Part shown: positions 12,826 to 24,745 of the stretch, in pieces
How the letters are laid out: every line of letters begins with the position of its first letter
How positions within the stretch are numbered: the stretch's first letter is position 1
From: Poronia punctata
Lineage: Eukaryota; Ascomycota; Sordariomycetes; Xylariales; Xylariaceae
DNA: 42,447 nucleotides
NCBI GenBank assembly: GCA_022579005.1
Contig: MU401734.1
Coordinates: 1-42,447 of the forward strand
Direction: 5' to 3'
Notes under the pieces: model-generated
What the model was told of the DNA's origin: nothing
The model's database searches: none
The model's input: only the letters and a program-made list of their open reading frames with translations
Position numbers and translations under genes: made by a program

Positions 12826-13685
12826 ATGGCAGACGAGCCAGTCTCCTTCACGTCGCTCGTCCTGGTGGTGGTAATAGGTGGCCTTGTGATTAGGTATCTG
12901 TTCTTTTCGCCATCAACACCATCGGGGCCGTCGGGAGCGCAACGTGGTCCTAGAGATGCCGCGGCAATAACGAGGGCCCGAGAGGCCGCCGTGGAGCGGG
13001 TACAGCAAATGTTCCCGCAACTCGATCGCCGTACTATCCTCTGGGAATTACAGCGCAACCGGGGTAACATCGCGGCAACAACAGAGCGGATACTCGGTGG
13101 GCGTATGGAAACCGTGAGTCACAAGCTACGTTTTCGCTTTCTAAGCTTTAACTAGACCCTTTCCTTGTGCCCGTCTCCTTTCTTTTCCACTCTTTGCTTC
13201 TCATGAACCGCCACATTCATGCCCTTTCCAAAGCGTTCTTCTAGCCGAGGTGTATCGGACATTTCCTAGGGAGTCAAATAACATACACGCCGAAACGCCG
13301 AGACTTGGGTTTATATGTCACTAACGTACTTCTCCAGCCCCCGATAACATTCCAGCCGCCCCCGCCTCCGACAACGGAAGTACCGGCCTCGACACCACAA
13401 GCGGCCCCAGTACCAACCCACCCCGCCGAGCCTGACCTAATAACACGATATAAGCTTCAGGAAAAGCTCAGTAATAGTCCGAACAGCGAGCCTGAGACTT
13501 CTTCGGCAGCAGTTGCGACAGGGTCGGAGAAAAAGCAGAAGTCCTGGAGTTCGAATCCCAGCGAGCGACAGGCGGCTTTACAACGCAGACGTGACGAGAT
13601 GATTCTGGCTGCGAGACGGAAGATGGAAGCTAGGATTGCTGCGGAAAAGGCCGCCGCTTCCGGGGGTGGCGTGGGCGGATCATGA
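12826..13685 (+). CDS. cue1: ER-membrane CUE-domain protein (Cue1-like)
   Basis: Exons 12826-13113 and 13338-13685 join in phase 0 to 211 aa. A single membrane segment at about residues 7-27 is followed by a low-complexity linker and a CUE ubiquitin-binding domain at about 52-92 (MFPQLDRRTILWEL, NIAATTERIL). The C-terminal exon is proline-rich and then a basic helix (ERQAALQRRRDEM, ARRKMEARIAAEKA). Yeast Cue1 anchors and activates the ubiquitin-conjugating enzyme Ubc7 at the ER for ERAD. The basic C-terminal helix could be the Ubc7-binding region, which is inference. The 224-nt intron is the longest assigned to a supported gene here. Orthology to Cue1 specifically rests on topology and could instead be another TM-CUE protein. 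Confidence 0.85.
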
Positions 13686-14153
13686 TCTATATATACACGG
13701 GTGGTTTAATCTGGCTCGAAGTCCTTGTTGGATGATGGAGGAGTGCTGTTGCTTCAGGTCGAGTGTTCCATGACAACTATTTGAGTGGCAACGCTCGGCA
13801 CACCCTCTATCACCTTATTGTTATGGCAGTACGAGTAGGGAAGAAGCGCCCAGCGAGTCACTCTACACACTTAGAATGTCTTTTAGTCTACCCTAGTTGT
13901 ATGGCTTCCCGCAGCTTGAAACCATTCAGCGACTGTTTCTGTAATAACCATCAAATAATAAACGAAATACGCATCGAGCTATATTGCAAAACAGAGCTCG
14001 TTATCGCTAGAACCGATATACAGCTTTCATCGATCTAAAATGCCCCAAATTCCATGACTGCTCGTGTTCTCTTTATGGTCATAATCGTCGTCCGATAACT
14101 TTTGCACTTCCCACGGTTCGTAAAACAATTCCAAAAACGCCATGCAATCACCA
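13686..14153. other. Convergent intergenic region
   Basis: 3' regions of the CUE gene and the unrecognised minus-strand gene. The reverse-strand frame 14027-14191 may be an extra terminal exon of that gene (see its entry). Nothing else is recognised. Confidence 0.5.
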
Positions 14154-15106
14154 CTATCCAGACAGAACCACCCGGTTCTCCGCCAAATATGCTGGGGCCC
14201 GAGACATGTTAGCCTGCTGTGGTCTCGAGTCAACCATTGTCAACCCCTGCCCAAGACCGTCCTGAATACCACAAGTAACACTCTCCACAGTCCAAGCCGC
14301 GAAGCTACTTATAGCCTTGCCAACACGCCCATCACTGATAGCGCAGATCTTGGCGCTGAGATCAACGCCATGTTTCCCCGCGCTGCTGACGATGCAGAAC
14401 CCCTTTGAGACAAGCCGTTGCGAGACGTTGTGATCGCGATCATACCGCACGGCAACGCGAATCGCCAGACTCGCCCAGTACAAAAGCAAGACGGAGAAGG
14501 CTACGATGCTGGCGATGCACCGCTGGAGGTGATTCGAGGGGATGGCGACCCTCTCCGTGGTCTGGGCGGTCCGAATCGCAATGGATGGCGGGAGAGCGTC
14601 GCGGATCGCGGCACGCTCTTTATCGCTTAAATTGTCCGGTAGGCCCATTAACATGTATGTCAAGCCGTCGATGTACGATTTCCGGGAGAATTCCGCGTCG
14701 TTTTCCTCCAAGAAGGCCGTACGATGTAATTTCGAGCCTACGTTCCTTGTTTTATTAGCAAGTGCCATCTTGCCCTCCCCCTATTCCTCTTATTTTGTTT
14801 CAACCGCCCCCACCCAACTCCAACGGCATGCCTACCTTGCTCTGCATATCTCCATTTGACGCCCGAAGGTTGTACATTCTGCGTCACAGCTTGCGTTTTT
14901 ACTTTGACGGGCGCGTCCAGATTCAAATCTAGGTGAGCAGCCACCTGTTTCTTGACTTGTTCAGTCGAGGTTTCTGCGACATCTCCCCTTTTGGATCGTC
15001 GTAGCGGGTATAGCACGAACAAGGCGGCGGCTTCCCGTATCGTGTTCAAGGGGACGATCCGAGATCGCACAAAGTTGGAAAGTAGGGGGATATCTTGTTG
15101 TTCCAT
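14154..15106 (-). CDS. Unrecognised protein with one membrane segment
   Basis: Exons 15106-14836 and 14737-14154 join in frame to 284 aa. The 98-nt intron has donor GTAGGC, acceptor TAG and a GCTAAT branch site about 17 nt before the acceptor; the joined reading is AEQ-GSKLHRT. I do not recognise the family. Residues about 164-187 (IASIVAFSVLLLYWASLAIR) form a membrane helix. Before it lies a soluble region with SYIDGLTYMLMGLPDNLSDK. The N-terminus (MEQQDIPLLSNFVRSRIVPL) is not a signal peptide. A second 43-nt intron (14234-14192, GCTAAC branch, weak donor GTTGAC) would replace the last residues by 54 others and end at 14027 (312 aa). I cannot decide between the two ends. Confidence 0.65.
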
Positions 15107-16756
15107 TTCGACAACTCAGAGTCTTCCGCCCATAGGGCTGCTTGGGTAGCGACACCGTAGAGTCTCCCCACGTGACCAGATGAAACTGCTGTGGTTTCGG
15201 GCGAGTCGAAAGACCTGGCTCGTTGACTACGGCATATAGATGTGTCGCGGTAACAGTTGAGTCATAAAAGGAGAGTTACGAGGAAACGTGTAAAAGGAGA
15301 AGTCGTACGTTATAAATGAACTATCTGTACAAGTTTAGATCTCTGAGGTTTGCCGCTAATAATGCGTTGGGTTTAAAGGACCCTCATGCATCTGGCCGTT
15401 GAGGTATCTGCTCCTCCACCTCCATCGTCCCCTCCGGCCTAGACTACGAGTAGAACCTGGTTACTACCCGCCTATCAACTTGGCAATATCACATGAACAA
15501 GCTACTAAGAGAAGAAAGGAAAGTATGTAACTGAATGTGTCCTGTTACCATGACTGCCGGCGCTATACTCGTAGATTTGCGACTGGGATAGCAAGTGTCA
15601 CAGTTGAGCTCGAGATGTACATGTGGATTCGGATATAACTCGTTGGGGGTCAATGTAGACAGACTACTCGTATCTAGATGGTTGTCGATCCAAGGGTCCA
15701 AAGAATGAGAATTTGCTTTTCCCCACGTGTCGTCCACTATCTAGATACCTATTATTATCTTCCGCTGAGCGGTTGGAGATAGCTACCGGAGGTTCTTCAG
15801 TTACGTGTCACTGGTCAGTAGTTTAATCGGTGGCTGACATGTGAAAACGTTGGCTAAAGCCTAACACAAAAACGGTCTAGTTAAGCAGAAAATTCTCCAT
15901 TATTTCTTGACTCGAGATAGGTAGTTGCAAAAATGTTTCTTGTGCCTGGACGGTAGTCAAGATACCTACACGTTAAAGATTGGGTGTGGCGAACTATTAA
16001 ATAGAGAACTGAGTCCCCCACCCGACTTCAGCACCGAGGTGCCGATTCAGAGGTTAGAGTTCTCAACATCTACTTCCTGCGAGTAATCCAGGTGATATAC
16101 TATATCGTCAACTGCCAAACGACAACAAATGTTTTGTGGCAATGTAAGTGGTCAAGCGATGGCGACTGCGAGACCAACGGTCACAGGATGACCACCTAGG
16201 TGTACTAATCCAGGGGCAACAACAGCAAGCTCCTGAATTCAAAAATACCAAGATTTTGTCGGATACATGGAGGCACGACGAGTAGATATTTCCCTGAGTC
16301 GAATCTGGCCTTGAAGGATCACCTTGCGGACTTCGACCGCCCCTCCAAAAAGAATGGCTTTGCGGCGGATGCCTCAAACCTACATGGCACTACAATAATT
16401 ACCTACACGTACCTAATTAGCCACAATCCAAATGGCCTAAACCCTTGTACTTTGATGGAGGGAATTTATGAAACATGATAGGTCACTTTGCAGGAATAAA
16501 GGTGGGAATAGCCTGACCCATCCGGACCCTTTCCCCATTTATTCGTAGATAAGATTGCTAGACTACAGATCAAAAAAGTTCATCCAGAGCGTGTCGCGTT
16601 GGCTCTTCTCCCATCATCTTCATATTTTCCACCACCCACTGTCAGGCCATCGACGTCTCTCATCTAGTTACTTCCCCTCCCCATATAATCGTGATTCTCA
16701 ATATCTTTGTGGCCTAATTGAGTATACGGAGAGACTCGTTGTTCTACCAGTTTGCC
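15107..16756. other. Divergent intergenic region, no supported gene
   Basis: 1.65 kb between the unrecognised gene and mss116, holding both promoters. Reverse-strand frames at 15489-15737 and 16108-16377 have no domain. TACCTA-type hexamers occur several times (for example near 15745, 15920, 15961 and 16401). A TATA-like ATATAAT lies near 16682, about 70 nt before the mss116 ATG. Confidence 0.55.
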
Positions 16757-18909
16757 ATGTTTAAGGCATCCATACAGCGGCAAGTCCGCCTGGGCAGTCT
16801 GACCCGTCAACTCAGCAGCATTTCCTTGAGGCGAAGCACTCGCTTCGAGCAGATTGCGGGCCTACGCCAGACAACTCTCCAGTCGCCTGTTGTATTGAGA
16901 CCTTCGCCTTGCATACAAGCTTTCCGTCTCTTCTCTGCAGAATCCGATGCGGCTCGGGAAAACCGTCAGGACGAATTTGCTGAAGTAGCCTCAGCTCCTG
17001 TCAGCAAATTCAGCCAACTATCACAACTTGGCGTCAATGATGGCCTTGTCAGGGCCCTCACTCAGGGCATGGGTTATGAAAATATGACAGAGGTGCAAGC
17101 TATGACCATCAACTCTGCCTTGAAAGGCGTGGACATGTGAGTATATTTCCATCCGGTGTATCTGGGTCGCAATTCTGGGGTCACTAGACAGTTGCTGACG
17201 AACCTTCAATCAGGGTTGCCCAAGCAAAAACCGGTACAGGAAAAACCCTAGCCTTCCTCGTTCCTGTGTTCCAGCGCGTCTTGATCGCTCAACCGGAACT
17301 CATTAATCCTGGAGCTAGGCGTAACGCCTCATCACAAAATATCCGTGCTATAATCCTATCTCCCACGCGTGAGCTGGCGCTACAAATTGCCGCTGAAGCC
17401 CAAAAATTAGCAAGGAATACCGGTATTGTTGTTCAGACTGCGGTCGGTGGTACTCAAAAGCGGGAGTCTTTACAGAGGATGTGGCGTGAGGGCTGCGACG
17501 TTCTTGTCGGCACTCCTGGAAGACTGAACGACTTGCTTTCGGACCCGACTTCCAGAGTGTCAGCCCCCAATCTAGAGGCACTCGTGCTCGACGAGGCGGA
17601 TCGAATGCTCGATGTTGGCTTCGCTGATGAACTCCGTTCCATCATGGACTTCTTGCCGTCTACTCGGGACGTGGAGCGACAGACCCTTCTTTTCTCTGCG
17701 ACCATCCCCCAAAGTGTGATTAGCTTGGCAAAGACCATGGTTCGGCCTCACAACTTCGAATTTGTCCAGACCATCAAGGAAGATGATGTGCCAACACATC
17801 AACGGGTTCCCCAGCACCTCGTCAAGTTGGCCGGATATGAGAATATCTATCCTACTATCATGGAGATAGCGAACCAGGCAAAGGTCGAACACCCCGATCA
17901 GCCGTTCAAAGCCGTCGTGTTCTGCTCCACCACTGCCGGAGCTCAATATGCCCACCAGGTCTTCCGCGGTACTTCACTAGCCAAGTCGGGTGTTAGGCTC
18001 CATGAACTACACTCCAAGTTGACTCAGAACCGACGGACAACAATGGCCGAGTCTTTTCGACGGGCTGAATCCGCGATTCTTTTCGCATCTGATGTGGCAG
18101 CCCGTGGAATGGATTTCCCTAACGTAACCGATGTCATCCAAATTGGCCTCCCGACGGATCGGGATATATATATCCACCGAATCGGCCGTACCGGCCGTGC
18201 TGGAAACTCCGGCAAGGGCTGGATACTCCTGGCCGAGGAGGAAATCGCAGAGGCACGAACGCGCCTTCCGGGACTGCCGATCAAGGTGAAGACCGATCTT
18301 GAAGCTGCAAGTTACCGAGTAGGCGCTTCCTCTGGTGAAGCGCCCTCGGCCTTCAGTGAGATAGAAGAGGCCTATGGACGAGCACCCAAATCACTATTCG
18401 CCAGTGTTTACCTCTCACAACTAGGCCAGAAAATGAGCGGCCGCATAAGAGCTGACGATATTATCCGCCTGTTAAACAACTGGGTATCAAAGGGTCTTCG
18501 CTGGGACGAGCCGCCCGCTGTTCCTCACCGCGTTGCCCAAAATCGAAACATCGCACATATACCTGGAGTCCGACTCGGCAATAATAACTATGACGACGGT
18601 GAAGAGTTCGAGCAATCCTTCGGCTCGAATTCTCGCGGTGGTTTCAGCAGAGGTGGCTCTCGCGATGGTGGCTTCAGCAGAGGCGGCTCTCGCGATGGTG
18701 GCTTTAGCAGAGGCGGCAGCCGCGACGGTGGCTTCAGCAGAGGTGGCAGCCGTGACAGTGGCTTCAGCAGAGGTGGCAGCCGCGACGGTGGCTTCAGCAG
18801 AGGTGGCAGCCGCGACGGTGGCTTCAGCAGAGGTGGCAGCCGCGACGGTGGCTTTAGCAGAGGTGGCTCCCGTGGGGGCCAGTCGGGCTCTTACGGCAGC
18901 AGTTTCTAG
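16757..18909 (+). CDS. mss116: Mitochondrial DEAD-box RNA helicase, MSS116/CYT-19 type
   Basis: Exons 16757-17136 and 17214-18909 join as DM-VAQAKTGTGKT to 691 aa. I chose the second in-frame ATG (16757, not 16718) because it starts a typical mitochondrial presequence rich in Arg, Ser and Leu and without acids (MFKASIQRQVRLGSLTRQLS). Motifs: Walker A AKTGTGKT 131-138, SPTREL, TPGRL, DEAD 253-256, SAT 288-290, ARGMDFPNV and HRIGRTGRAG. After the helicase core comes an alpha-helical extension and a tail of eight GGFSRGGSRD repeats. Family members act as ATP-dependent RNA chaperones that help mitochondrial group I and II introns fold. The repetitive Arg-Gly tail probably binds RNA non-specifically, as shown for the basic tails of Mss116 and CYT-19. 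Confidence 0.92.
18637..18876 (+). repeat. Eight 30-nt tandem repeats coding for GGFSRGGSRD
   Basis: Eight in-frame 30-nt units inside the mss116 tail. Units differ mainly at synonymous sites; unit 5 begins SGF and unit 8 ends with Gly in place of Asp. The middle units are nearly identical in DNA, which points to recent expansion or homogenisation. Copy number probably varies between strains (inference). Confidence 0.95.
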
Positions 18910-19991
18910 ACAACGTGCGCAACATCACCTTATTGATACCCAGTCGACCTCAGCCCGGTAGGCTATACTATTCTCCAAGGCTTCATATTTTACCCAGACG
19001 AAGCACATTTTGTTTATTCAAGGATCATGTCCAATAAGCTGCTGTTAGGGAAGCATCAGCAATGATTTGCAAAAGGCGTCGACGGAGTTCAATGGTATCA
19101 TGGTCCTTAGCCTGGGTAACATTACGTGGGCGACTCAGCCTTGGGTCAGGATTCTCCGCTTCGAAAAAGACGGACACAGGAGCAATGGGTATCCTGAAAT
19201 CTCTACTCGGTTGTACGGATATCAGCTGTATTATTATGGGGGTGGGAAAAGATGAAAGATGGAACCTGTATACTACCTAGCTATGTAGATTATAATGAGC
19301 AGTGCCAGTCACCGATGCAACGACATGGTATTTAATAGACGAATACCTACATGTTTTTCGCGAGTTCATCTCGACTTCGTATTATGCAGCTTCTGGTTTA
19401 TGCCGGGTTATCTGCGGGCTTATAATCTGCGGGCTTATAATCTGCGGGCTTATATATGATTGGTTGCCCCTGGTCAAATGCCCATTGAGACTATAGGTTA
19501 TATACCTATATGTAGAGTCCAAGATTTTGAGTTATTCAAGGCAGAGATATCAAACTGTAATCCTGACATACTACGTGTACTGACCGCCTGATAGCCCATG
19601 TTAGAGGTTGTGTTGGTGGTGCAAACAGGCGTTTGATTGGGCAATGAGGGTCCTTTCTGCAGATAAGCCCCGCGCGTTGCCCCGCCAACGCACTAGGTCG
19701 AGAAATAAGCAACATTTAAAATGTGGAGTCCCAGGACACCAATAATCCTAATTCGGTCAACGCGACAAACATCATCTTCACCTTGCGCCCTGCATTGCTG
19801 GAAATCTCAGTATCAATCATACCACTCTTTTCTACCTTTTTGGGACGATGCATTGCTGATACGCGTGAAACATTTGCTAAACCGACACAATTGGCAGCCT
19901 ACTCGCGTTTACGACACATTCGATCTAATTGTTTCTTTGCTTGGAATCGACTTTGTTAATTATATACAACAACCTAAGAACATAGCCAGCG
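18910..19991. other. Tandem intergenic region mss116 to mps1
   Basis: The only head-to-tail spacer among the supported genes. It holds the mss116 3' UTR and the mps1 promoter and leader. A short upstream ATG frame (19721-19999) overlaps the mps1 start in another frame and may be a leader uORF, but has no other support. Confidence 0.55.
19411..19455. repeat. Three tandem copies of a 15-nt unit
   Basis: TCTGCGGGCTTATAA is present twice exactly and once with a change in the last base, directly adjacent. It lies in the mss116-mps1 spacer. It could be a minisatellite or a cluster of protein-binding sites. Confidence 0.9.
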
Positions 19992-22192
19992 ATGGCTGAT
20001 ACATCACCGGCACCTCCAGTCATGGAGTCAGCGATGCTGACCAGAAAGGCATCACTACGCTCTGGAATGAGAAGACGGGCATCGAGTCCGCGTGCGGGTA
20101 GTGCACAGCCATCGCAAAGACCGAATTCGCCGGTACGGAGTCAACAAAGTCAAGCCAGCGGCGAGGCCAGTCCTGTGAGAAAGCGTGTTGTCCGACTAAG
20201 CGCCATCAACACACCGTCTCAGCAGCCCGGCCGCGTCGTCAGAATAGCAGCAGGGTCATCTGGGAATAGGAGTCGGACGAGCATCTCAACATCGTCCTCT
20301 AGGAGGACGGACTCATTGCTTGGAAACAGCGAGAAGGAAGGGTCGGAGGAACCTAATGCTGGCAGCCGCTCGCAGCCTGAGCTCGACGCCCACAATGATT
20401 CACGGCTAGGATCTAATGGTTCTCGAAACCGAATCGAGCACAACTCGGCACCGCAAAGCTCGATGCGGCTCAAGAGACTCGGCAAAGCCCCCGGAAGCTT
20501 CCTCAGCGGCCCAGCTCGGCGGGGCCGCAGGAGGCAGAGCGAAGAAGACGCTGCCGAAGATGGCGGAGAACTTCAACGCGTCCAGGACTCTGATGAACAT
20601 GCCACCCCAGGGAAAGAGAAAGACGAAGCAATAAAATCCCGAGAGGCTACTCCTGATCGGGGCCCGGACCTGGAACCAGACGAAATCATTATCCCACACT
20701 ATAGGGTGCCTCCACCAATGTTGGACCTACCAGCGAGACACGACCAGGAAAATGAAGCGCCGCCAACTTTCAAGAGGGAAAGGCATGGCAAAGGGATACT
20801 AGCAGATAAAGACTATAAAGATTTCGAAATACCACCGATTCGGCCAATCAGCATCAGCGCCAACGCGCAACGCCCAGCTTCCCCTGATCGAAAAGCATTA
20901 GGTTCACTGAGTCAGAATACACCGCGCCGGCCAGTTCCTCCGCCACCGCCAAAGATGTCGATTTTAGATGCTGCTACGGCCAACGCCGGCGCGGCCACGA
21001 CATCCCAGGGAGCTCGCCGACGGAACTATATGAAAGTAAACGGCAAATGCTACACTCGGATTGATTGTCTCGGTCGCGGCGGGAGTGGCAAGGTTTACCG
21101 TGTGGCGGCCGATAATGGCAAAATGTTTGCCCTCAAACGAGTGTCGATAGAAAATGCGGACGAGAGCACGGTGAAAGGCTACAAAGGAGAGATAGATCTC
21201 CTGAAGAAGCTGACCAGCGTCGAACGGGTCATTACTTTATACGACTACGAAATGAATGAGGAGAAGCAAGTTTTGAGTCTGGTAAGTGATCTTTAGCCAT
21301 CATTCCCAGTCACCAGTCCTAAAAAGAGGAAATTCGCTAACATAAGCGCGCTTAGCTGATGGAGATGGGAGAGTTGGATCTTAATACGCTGCTTCGAAAC
21401 CGTTTCTCGGCCGAAAACGCGAAGTTCGATCCCGTGTTCGTACGATATTACTGGCAGGAGATGCTTGAATGTGTCGCCGCCGTCCATGCCTACGACATTG
21501 TGCACTCAGACCTCAAACCGGCCAATTTCGTCATGGTACAAGGGCGGCTGAAGCTCATCGACTTTGGCATAGCCAACGCGATCCAGATCGAAGAGACGGT
21601 CAATGTGCACCGTGAGACGCAGATCGGAACGCCTAGCTATATGAGCCCAGAGAGCCTGCTCGACTCCAACGCGGCGGCGGCTGGCGGCCGTCGACTCAGC
21701 ACGAACCCGACGCGGCCGAAGCTCATGAAGCTGGGCAAGCCGAGCGACATCTGGAGTCTGGGCTGCATCCTATATCAGATGGTGTACGGGTCGCCCCCGT
21801 TTGCCCACATCCCGAACCCGATCGGTCGCTGCCAGGCCATCATCAACTGGAATTACGACATCGAATTCCGGGAACGCGGCATCGGCGACGTGCCTGTACC
21901 CCCAAGCCTTATGAGGACCATGAAGCGGTGCCTCAACCGCGACCAGCACTTACGTCCCACCTGCGAGGAACTGCTATCCCCTGCGGATCCCTTCCTCTAC
22001 CCGGTTGAATCGCCCGAAGGCTCGCTGCCGATCTCCGAGGAGCTGCTTGGTAGAATCATCCAGAGCGTCGTTGCCCGGTGTCGCGAGCGCATCCCCACCG
22101 AGGCCGAGGTCCTGAGCGTCTGGCCAGGGGCCTACTGGGGCAGCGTCTCCAAGGCCCTTGGGCAAGAAGTCAAATCTGGCGAAGGGAGGTGA
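19992..22192 (+). CDS. mps1: Dual-specificity protein kinase MPS1 (spindle checkpoint)
   Basis: Exons 19992-21281 and 21356-22192 join in phase 0 (VLSL-LMEMGELDL) to 708 aa; the 74-nt intron has a GCTAAC branch site. Residues 1 to about 350 are disordered, rich in Ser, Arg and Pro, with many SP sites. The kinase domain follows: glycine loop GRGGSGKVYR, catalytic Lys382 in FALKRV, HSDLKPANF with catalytic Asp482, DFG Asp499 in LIDFGIA, and activation segment TQIGTPSYMSPE. HSDLKPANF and the TQIGTxxYMxPE segment are typical of the MPS1/TTK family. The kinase phosphorylates kinetochore and checkpoint proteins to delay anaphase and also works in spindle-pole duplication in yeasts. The N-terminal part is shorter than in some relatives. 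Confidence 0.93.
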
Positions 22193-23566
22193 CGAGCTTG
22201 TGCAGGCCGCTCAGAAACCTTTAATATGAAACCGCTAAGAAAAAGCAACAAAAGAGAATGATTTGACGACGAAACCATTTACGACCGAAAAGTCCATCTC
22301 GGACAAAGTGCACAATTCGGAACCGAGAGGGAGAGACTGTAAGAAATAATTCGAGTGTTTGGCACGGCTACCGCCGGGCTCTGTATGAGATCAAACAAAT
22401 CCCTTCTCTCTCGTCTCTCTCGTGTTTTCAGCATACGTTGCACTACTACTACTACTACCACCACTACTACCGGATGCTGTTCGGTCCGATTCCCCTTTTA
22501 GTCTTTTTACTATGAAAGCCTCCTCCGACCCAGGGTTGTATAGGTGTTGTTATCTGTCATAGTTGTGGAGTTTCCGGCGTTTAGCGGTTGTTGTTGTTTG
22601 ATACCACGGCACGAACCACGTCGATAAAAAAGAGACTTGTTATGTTGTATAGGAACAAAAAGGGAGGAACCTTTTCTTCTTCTCTTCTTCTTACTCTCCT
22701 TTTCGAGATGGATTGTATAAAAACTCCGTCCTATAAATAATGACACATACCATTTCAAATCTTCTTGCGTCCTCGTACTATTATTTTATGCCAAAGTGAT
22801 AGGTAGATTTTATATTGTGTTGAACTGATCGAGCTAAGATGGATGTGTACTGAGAAAGGTGAGTAAAGTATGTAACCTACGTAGTTGTTGGTCTCAGGAT
22901 TGGATATATTCTGCTTTTGACTTGCTAGTATGGAATAAAGACGACGGTGTCCGTAGTATGGTGGAAAACGATACTTGTGAAATGCGTTTAGTAGCTTAGT
23001 TTACAAGGGGAAAATAAAACATTAGAATAGTTATCTTGCAGGTAGTCGCGACCAGGATGATGAATGGGTGTATGGAAATGATGAGACTTTAAAAGAATGT
23101 TTAAACCGATTATACGGCTGAACTTCTAGACTTCAATTTATGGAAATAAAACGGCATGGACTCACTATATTGGCAATGACATTCTCACGAGATTGGTTCA
23201 GGGTATTATGTGTTGCAATTTGTGATATTTTCTTCGACAAAGACGTATGTTATAACTGTACATATACATCGGGCCTCTTTTGATGGGGGCATCCATTTAT
23301 GTTGGTACAAATTATCATATACAAATATATCCTACCCCGACTTTCCAGACAAAGCCATCTCTTAACGACGCTCTACATTCCCAGCGGAATCGATTGGAAT
23401 GGAACAACCCCCCCCTTTTATTCCGGAACAGCCGCCTCGAAAAAATGACAGCCAGGGAGTTGCTGTAGTGTAGGCCTTTTTAACACGTTCCAGACTTGTC
23501 TAACCAACCCCCCCTCCCCCCAAATCATGAGCTCTAGCCCCCAAACCTAAACCCGTCGTCTGCTTT
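22193..23566. other. Convergent intergenic region mps1 / mrpl49
   Basis: 1.37 kb of 3' flanks with many short simple-sequence tracts (CTA repeats, CT runs, C runs near 23405 and 23510). Frames at 22510-22758 (-) and 23280-23468 (+) have no domain. No gene is supported. Confidence 0.55.
22441..22470. repeat. CTA/CCA trinucleotide microsatellite
   Basis: A short run of CTA units interrupted by CCA, in the mps1 3' flank. Confidence 0.9.
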
Positions 23567-24178
23567 TTACGCCTCAGGCTCCTTGATCTTGAGCTCGCTG
23601 ACACATAGAATGGTATATTTATGCTTGCTCGTGACGCGCTGAGACCGTCTATTCCTCCTCTTGGTCTTGATCTTGACACGCATGGGCTCGCTCTCGGTGC
23701 CGAGGACGGTAGCCCGACACTCGAACAATGTCGGGTCGATGTACGGGCTGCCCTTGAGCGTGTAGTCGCGGGAGCCGAGAATCGAGGCCCGGTCCAATCT
23801 CAGCACGTCCCCCGGCAAGACCCCGGGCATCTTGAAGGGAAGCCGGATCCTGTCACCTTCTGTCACCAGGTACGGGTGCCCGTGTATGTGGGCCGTGATG
23901 TAGTGGCGTGGCTGCGCGCGGAGCAGGGGCAGCATTTGCGAGACCGACTCCGAGACTAATGTCGGCGATGGGGGGGCCGGTTTCAGGTGTAGGGATTCAG
24001 AGAGGGGGGCGGAACTAGGTTGTAGGTTTGATTGGTTCGGTGTTGGTGTTGGTGTTGTCGTCGTTGTCGTTGCTGTTGAGAGGGCGGCGCGTGATGGGAG
24101 GAGAAATGTAGATGGGAGTTGTTGTCGGGCGAGAGGTCCTCTCAGCTCCATAACGGAGCGTAGTAGTGACCTGCTCAT
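23567..24178 (-). CDS. mrpl49: Mitochondrial large-subunit ribosomal protein bL21m (MRPL49)
   Basis: Single exon, 203 aa. An Arg/Ser-rich presequence (MSRSLLRSVMELRGPLARQQ) is followed by a low-complexity linker of Thr, Pro and Asn coded by simple trinucleotide repeats (about 24025-24080). The ribosomal L21 domain covers about residues 92-195: HYITAHIHGHPYLVTEGDRI, then GVLPGDVLRLDRASILGSRD, YTLKGSPYID, and a basic C-terminus KTKRRNRRSQRVTSKHKYT. bL21m binds 23S-type rRNA in the mitochondrial large subunit. Its start codon faces that of nsa2 across 567 nt. Confidence 0.93.
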   Translation of the reverse strand: MSRSLLRSVMELRGPLARQQLPSTFLLPSRAALSTATTTTTTPTPTPNQSNLQPSSAPLSESLHLKPAPPSPTLVSESVSQMLPLLRAQPRHYITAHIHGHPYLVTEGDRIRLPFKMPGVLPGDVLRLDRASILGSRDYTLKGSPYIDPTLFECRATVLGTESEPMRVKIKTKRRNRRSQRVTSKHKYTILCVSELKIKEPEA

Positions 24179-24745
24179 CTTGGATGTGATTCCCTTCCAA
24201 TCGACGGGTTGTAAGGAGAGAAATGAAGCTCGAGATGCGTTTGCCTAGTCGAGGAGGTGAGTTGCCCCCAATCGAAGGTATATCCACGACAGAATCGCCG
24301 TTTCAGTTGAGAGGTAGGTATCACGGACTGGCGTTGGAGGTCCACTTATCGACAAAATTACAGTGGAGATGAAGATTGAAGGTTCGCTCGATGCAAACAA
24401 TGTTCTGTTTTTCCGAACTGCCTTGATTTCTGCATATACCTACTACAACTGTCGGCTCTCTTATCTGCATAATCAGGGACCTGTGTAGTGGGGCACTTCT
24501 TGAGACAGCAGGTGGCGGGGACAAGGCTCAATTCGATAAGGAACTTTCTGACATTTTCGGTCTTATCGCAAGACCTCAGATACAACGGCGTAACATCGCC
24601 ATACCTGTTATTCCAGACCACCCTTGCCCAACTGCAGCGAACGAGAACCCAAGCGCGACGAAACGGATAGAGATAGACGAGAACCGAACGAAGACAAACC
24701 TCCAATCTATCGTCAAGTCCCTCTCGAGGGCAACGTTCACCCGCC
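24179..24745. promoter_or_regulatory. Divergent promoter region mrpl49 / nsa2
   Basis: 567 nt between two diverging start codons. It must hold both promoters and leaders. Both genes serve ribosome production (one mitochondrial, one cytosolic), so shared control is possible but not shown. Reverse-strand frames here (24358-24747) overlap the nsa2 start and are not credible genes. Confidence 0.5.

Noticed and set aside
13546..13562. GTTCGAATCC motif resembling a tRNA B box
   Set aside because: It lies inside the second exon of the CUE gene in frame (SSNPSE), has no matching A box at the right distance and no cloverleaf could be drawn around it.
18533..18961. 142-residue frame rich in Ala and Val over the mss116 tail
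   Set aside because: It is the +1 shadow of the 30-nt repeats, whose regular length keeps all frames open.
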